From CAAGNP01 sp045644725 (GTDB taxonomy: Bacteria; Bacteroidota; Bacteroidia; Bacteroidales; UBA932): a stretch of DNA of 14,594 nucleotides. Under the pieces are notes generated by a model. That model was not told where the DNA came from. It saw only the letters and a list, made by a program, of their open reading frames with translations, and did no database searches. A program made the translations under genes and the position numbers. Location: the NCBI GenBank assembly GCA_045644725.1, contig JAZRHK010000041.1, positions 1 through 14,594 on the forward strand. Direction: 5' to 3'. Positions 12,795 to 14,594 of the stretch are shown here, piece by piece. The first letter of the stretch is position 1; each line of letters starts with the position of its first letter.

Positions 12795-14594
12795 CCTTTA
12801 TATTGTTCCATAATGGTACAGAGGATGGCTTCAGAGTCATATCCGCACTCCTGATGGAGTTGGGATATACGTCCCTGCTCAATAAAGCGGTCGGGAATAC
12901 CCATACAGACAAGCTTGTTGTCAAGGCCTCTGGCTGCTATGTATTCTGCGACTGCGCTACGAAGACCCCCATATAGGGCACCATCTTCAAGTGTGATAAT
13001 TGTTTTTGCTTTCTGACAGGCAATCTCCAGTATGGCTGTATCTAGTGGTTTTAGGAATCTCATGTCGTAGTGTAAAACCTGGATTCCCTCTTTTTCTGCC
13101 GCTGCAACAGCCTCTGCTGCTTTATTGCCGATGGCTCCTATAGATAGAATGGCTATCCCTTCTCCGTCATGCAATAATCTCCCTTTTCCAACAGGCATCT
13201 CTTCCCAGGGCTCTTCTCTCCATGAAATACCCTCTCCATTTCCCCTGGGGTACCTTATTATAGTGGTAGGGTAGTGGGGGAGGGTGGCAGAGTAGAGTAT
13301 GTTTTTGAGCTCCAGCTCATTGAGTGGTGCGGCAATTGTGAGGTTAGGGACAGGCCTTAGTGCTGCCATATCAAAGCACCCGTGGTGTGTGGCACCATCC
13401 TCGCCTACAATACCGGCGCGGTCCAGGCATATTATTGCTTTCAGATTCTGTAGGGCAATATCGTGGATGATATTGTCATAGGCGCGCTGCATGAATGATG
13501 AGTAGATGTTACATACAGGGATCATCCCACCTGCAGCAAGTCCGGCGGTAAATGTGACTGCGTGCGATTCTGCTATTCCGACATCAAATACCCTTTCCGG
13601 CATCTCTTTGGCCAGATAGTTCATGCCGCAACCGCTGAGCATTGCCGGACTGATCCCGACAATTTTAGGATTTTGTCTTGCAAGCTGCAATAATGTTTCA
13701 CCAAAAACATCCTGGTATCTGGCGATGTCTGAGGTCTTGGTAGTCCTTTTTCCTGTCTTGGGGTCAAATGTGCCCGGCGCGTGCCATATTGTCTGCTCCT
13801 CCTCTGCAGGTTTGTAGCCTTTTCCTTTGGTGGTGACAATATGGAGCAGTTTAGGACCTTGTATGTCCCTCAGTTTGGAGAGGGTTTCCACCATCTGCTC
13901 AATATTGTTTCCGTCTACAGTGCCGAAATATCTGAATCCGAGAGATTCGAATAGGGGGGCATTCTGAAGGAGTGCATTCTTGGTGCCTGACACAAATGCC
14001 TGAACTCCCGAACGGAACTTGGCTGCCCCACCAAGCCGGTTCCAAACTTTGGCTTTTACGGAGTTGTATGTGTGCGATGTGGAGATCTTCAGGAGGTGGT
14101 TGTGAAGGGCTCCGGTGCTCTGGTCTATGGATATGTGGTTGTCGTTCAAAATGACCAGAATATCTGTTTTCATGGACCCGGCATTGTTTAGAGCTTCGAA
14201 TGCCATCCCCCCTGTGAGGGCTCCATCTCCAATGACTGCCACTGTCTTTTCGTCGCTCTTCTGCATCTGAGCAGCTACTGCCAATCCCAATGCTGATGAT
14301 ATGGAGGTTGAGGAGTGCCCGGTTCCGAAAGAGTCATAAGGGCTCTCCGAAATCTTCGGAAAGCCACTTATCCCCTTGTATTTTCTGTTGTTTTTGAATG
14401 CCTCCCTTCTTCCTGTTATGATCTTGTGGGCATAGGCCTGGTGGCCCACATCAAATACCACTTTGTCTTTGGGAGTGTCAAATACATAGTGCAATGCCAC
14501 ACAAAGCTCCACGGCGCCAAGACTGGCTCCGAGGTGCCCCGGGTTGCAAGCGCAGCACTCGATCATATAGTCCCAAGTCGGATCGTAGCCATGT
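12791..14594 (-). CDS. dxs: 1-deoxy-D-xylulose-5-phosphate synthase (5' end cut by window edge)
   Basis: DXS condenses pyruvate and glyceraldehyde 3-phosphate to 1-deoxy-D-xylulose 5-phosphate, the first step of the MEP isoprenoid pathway and a source for thiamine and pyridoxal phosphate. It uses thiamine diphosphate and magnesium. About 600 residues are visible and roughly 30-40 N-terminal residues are missing. Numbered from the ATG at 14566, the substrate histidine of NPGHLGAS is His11 and the GHQAY histidine is His42. The thiamine-diphosphate motif runs from GDG (113-115) to NDN (141-143). The pyrimidine-domain catalytic glutamate is Glu333 in GIAESHAVTF, followed by DRAGIVGEDGATHHG. The C-terminal transketolase domain ends IMEQYKG. 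The ATG at 14566 is internal, because conserved sequence starts around it and the frame is open to the edge. The stop overlaps the feoB-like start. Confidence 0.96.
   Translation of the reverse strand, partial: HGYDPTWDYMIECCACNPGHLGASLGAVELCVALHYVFDTPKDKVVFDVGHQAYAHKIITGRREAFKNNRKYKGISGFPKISESPYDSFGTGHSSTSISSALGLAVAAQMQKSDEKTVAVIGDGALTGGMAFEALNNAGSMKTDILVILNDNHISIDQSTGALHNHLLKISTSHTYNSVKAKVWNRLGGAAKFRSGVQAFVSGTKNALLQNAPLFESLGFRYFGTVDGNNIEQMVETLSKLRDIQGPKLLHIVTTKGKGYKPAEEEQTIWHAPGTFDPKTGKRTTKTSDIARYQDVFGETLLQLARQNPKIVGISPAMLSGCGMNYLAKEMPERVFDVGIAESHAVTFTAGLAAGGMIPVCNIYSSFMQRAYDNIIHDIALQNLKAIICLDRAGIVGEDGATHHGCFDMAALRPVPNLTIAAPLNELELKNILYSATLPHYPTTIIRYPRGNGEGISWREEPWEEMPVGKGRLLHDGEGIAILSIGAIGNKAAEAVAAAEKEGIQVLHYDMRFLKPLDTAILEIACQKAKTIITLEDGALYGGLRSAVAEYIAARGLDNKLVCMGIPDRFIEQGRISQLHQECGYDSEAILCTIMEQYKG

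Overview
This window is a conserved core-genome segment from a Bacteroidetes bacterium, most likely order Bacteroidales. The RpoB, RpoC, EF-Tu, NusG, L12 and SecE sequences have the Bacteroidales character, Shine-Dalgarno sites are absent with A-rich leaders instead, and the clearest promoter has the Bacteroidetes form TTTG-N19-TAnnTTTG. Every supported gene lies on the minus strand, so transcription runs from high to low coordinates.

Right end (14594 to 11604): dxs, cut by the window edge at its 5' end, supplies DXP for isoprenoid synthesis. It overlaps by an ATGA the start of a 396-residue membrane protein that is clearly the permease core of FeoB but lacks the FeoB N-terminal GTPase domain. 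This is the least ordinary gene in the window.

Middle (11585 to 9803): a strong Bacteroidetes-type promoter precedes four closely spaced tRNA genes, Thr(TGT), Tyr(GTA), Gly(TCC) and Thr(GGT), followed by tuf (EF-Tu). A perfect hairpin with a T tract follows tuf and ends exactly at the mature 5' end of tRNA-Trp(CCA).

Left part (9716 to 1): secE, nusG, rplK, rplA, rplJ, rplL, rpoB and rpoC. This is the translocase, elongation-factor, ribosomal stalk and RNA polymerase cluster. Gaps are 9 to 34 bp except before rpoB, where a 105 bp spacer holds a possible attenuator hairpin. rpoC runs off the left edge after 953 codons.

Together these genes supply aminoacyl-tRNA carriers and delivery (tRNAs, EF-Tu), the L11/L1/L10/L12 parts of the 50S subunit, the transcription machinery (beta, beta', NusG) and part of the Sec translocon. 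The order thr-tyr-gly-thr-tuf-(trp)-secE-nusG-rplKAJL-rpoBC is an ancient arrangement also seen in Escherichia coli. No mobile element, CRISPR array, phage gene or defence system is visible, and no stretch over 300 bp lacks a gene. The points most worth checking are the G-domain-less FeoB coupled to dxs, a proline in the EF-Tu P-loop where threonine is expected, the terminator abutting tRNA-Trp, and an A-C mismatch in the acceptor stem of tRNA-Thr(GGT).
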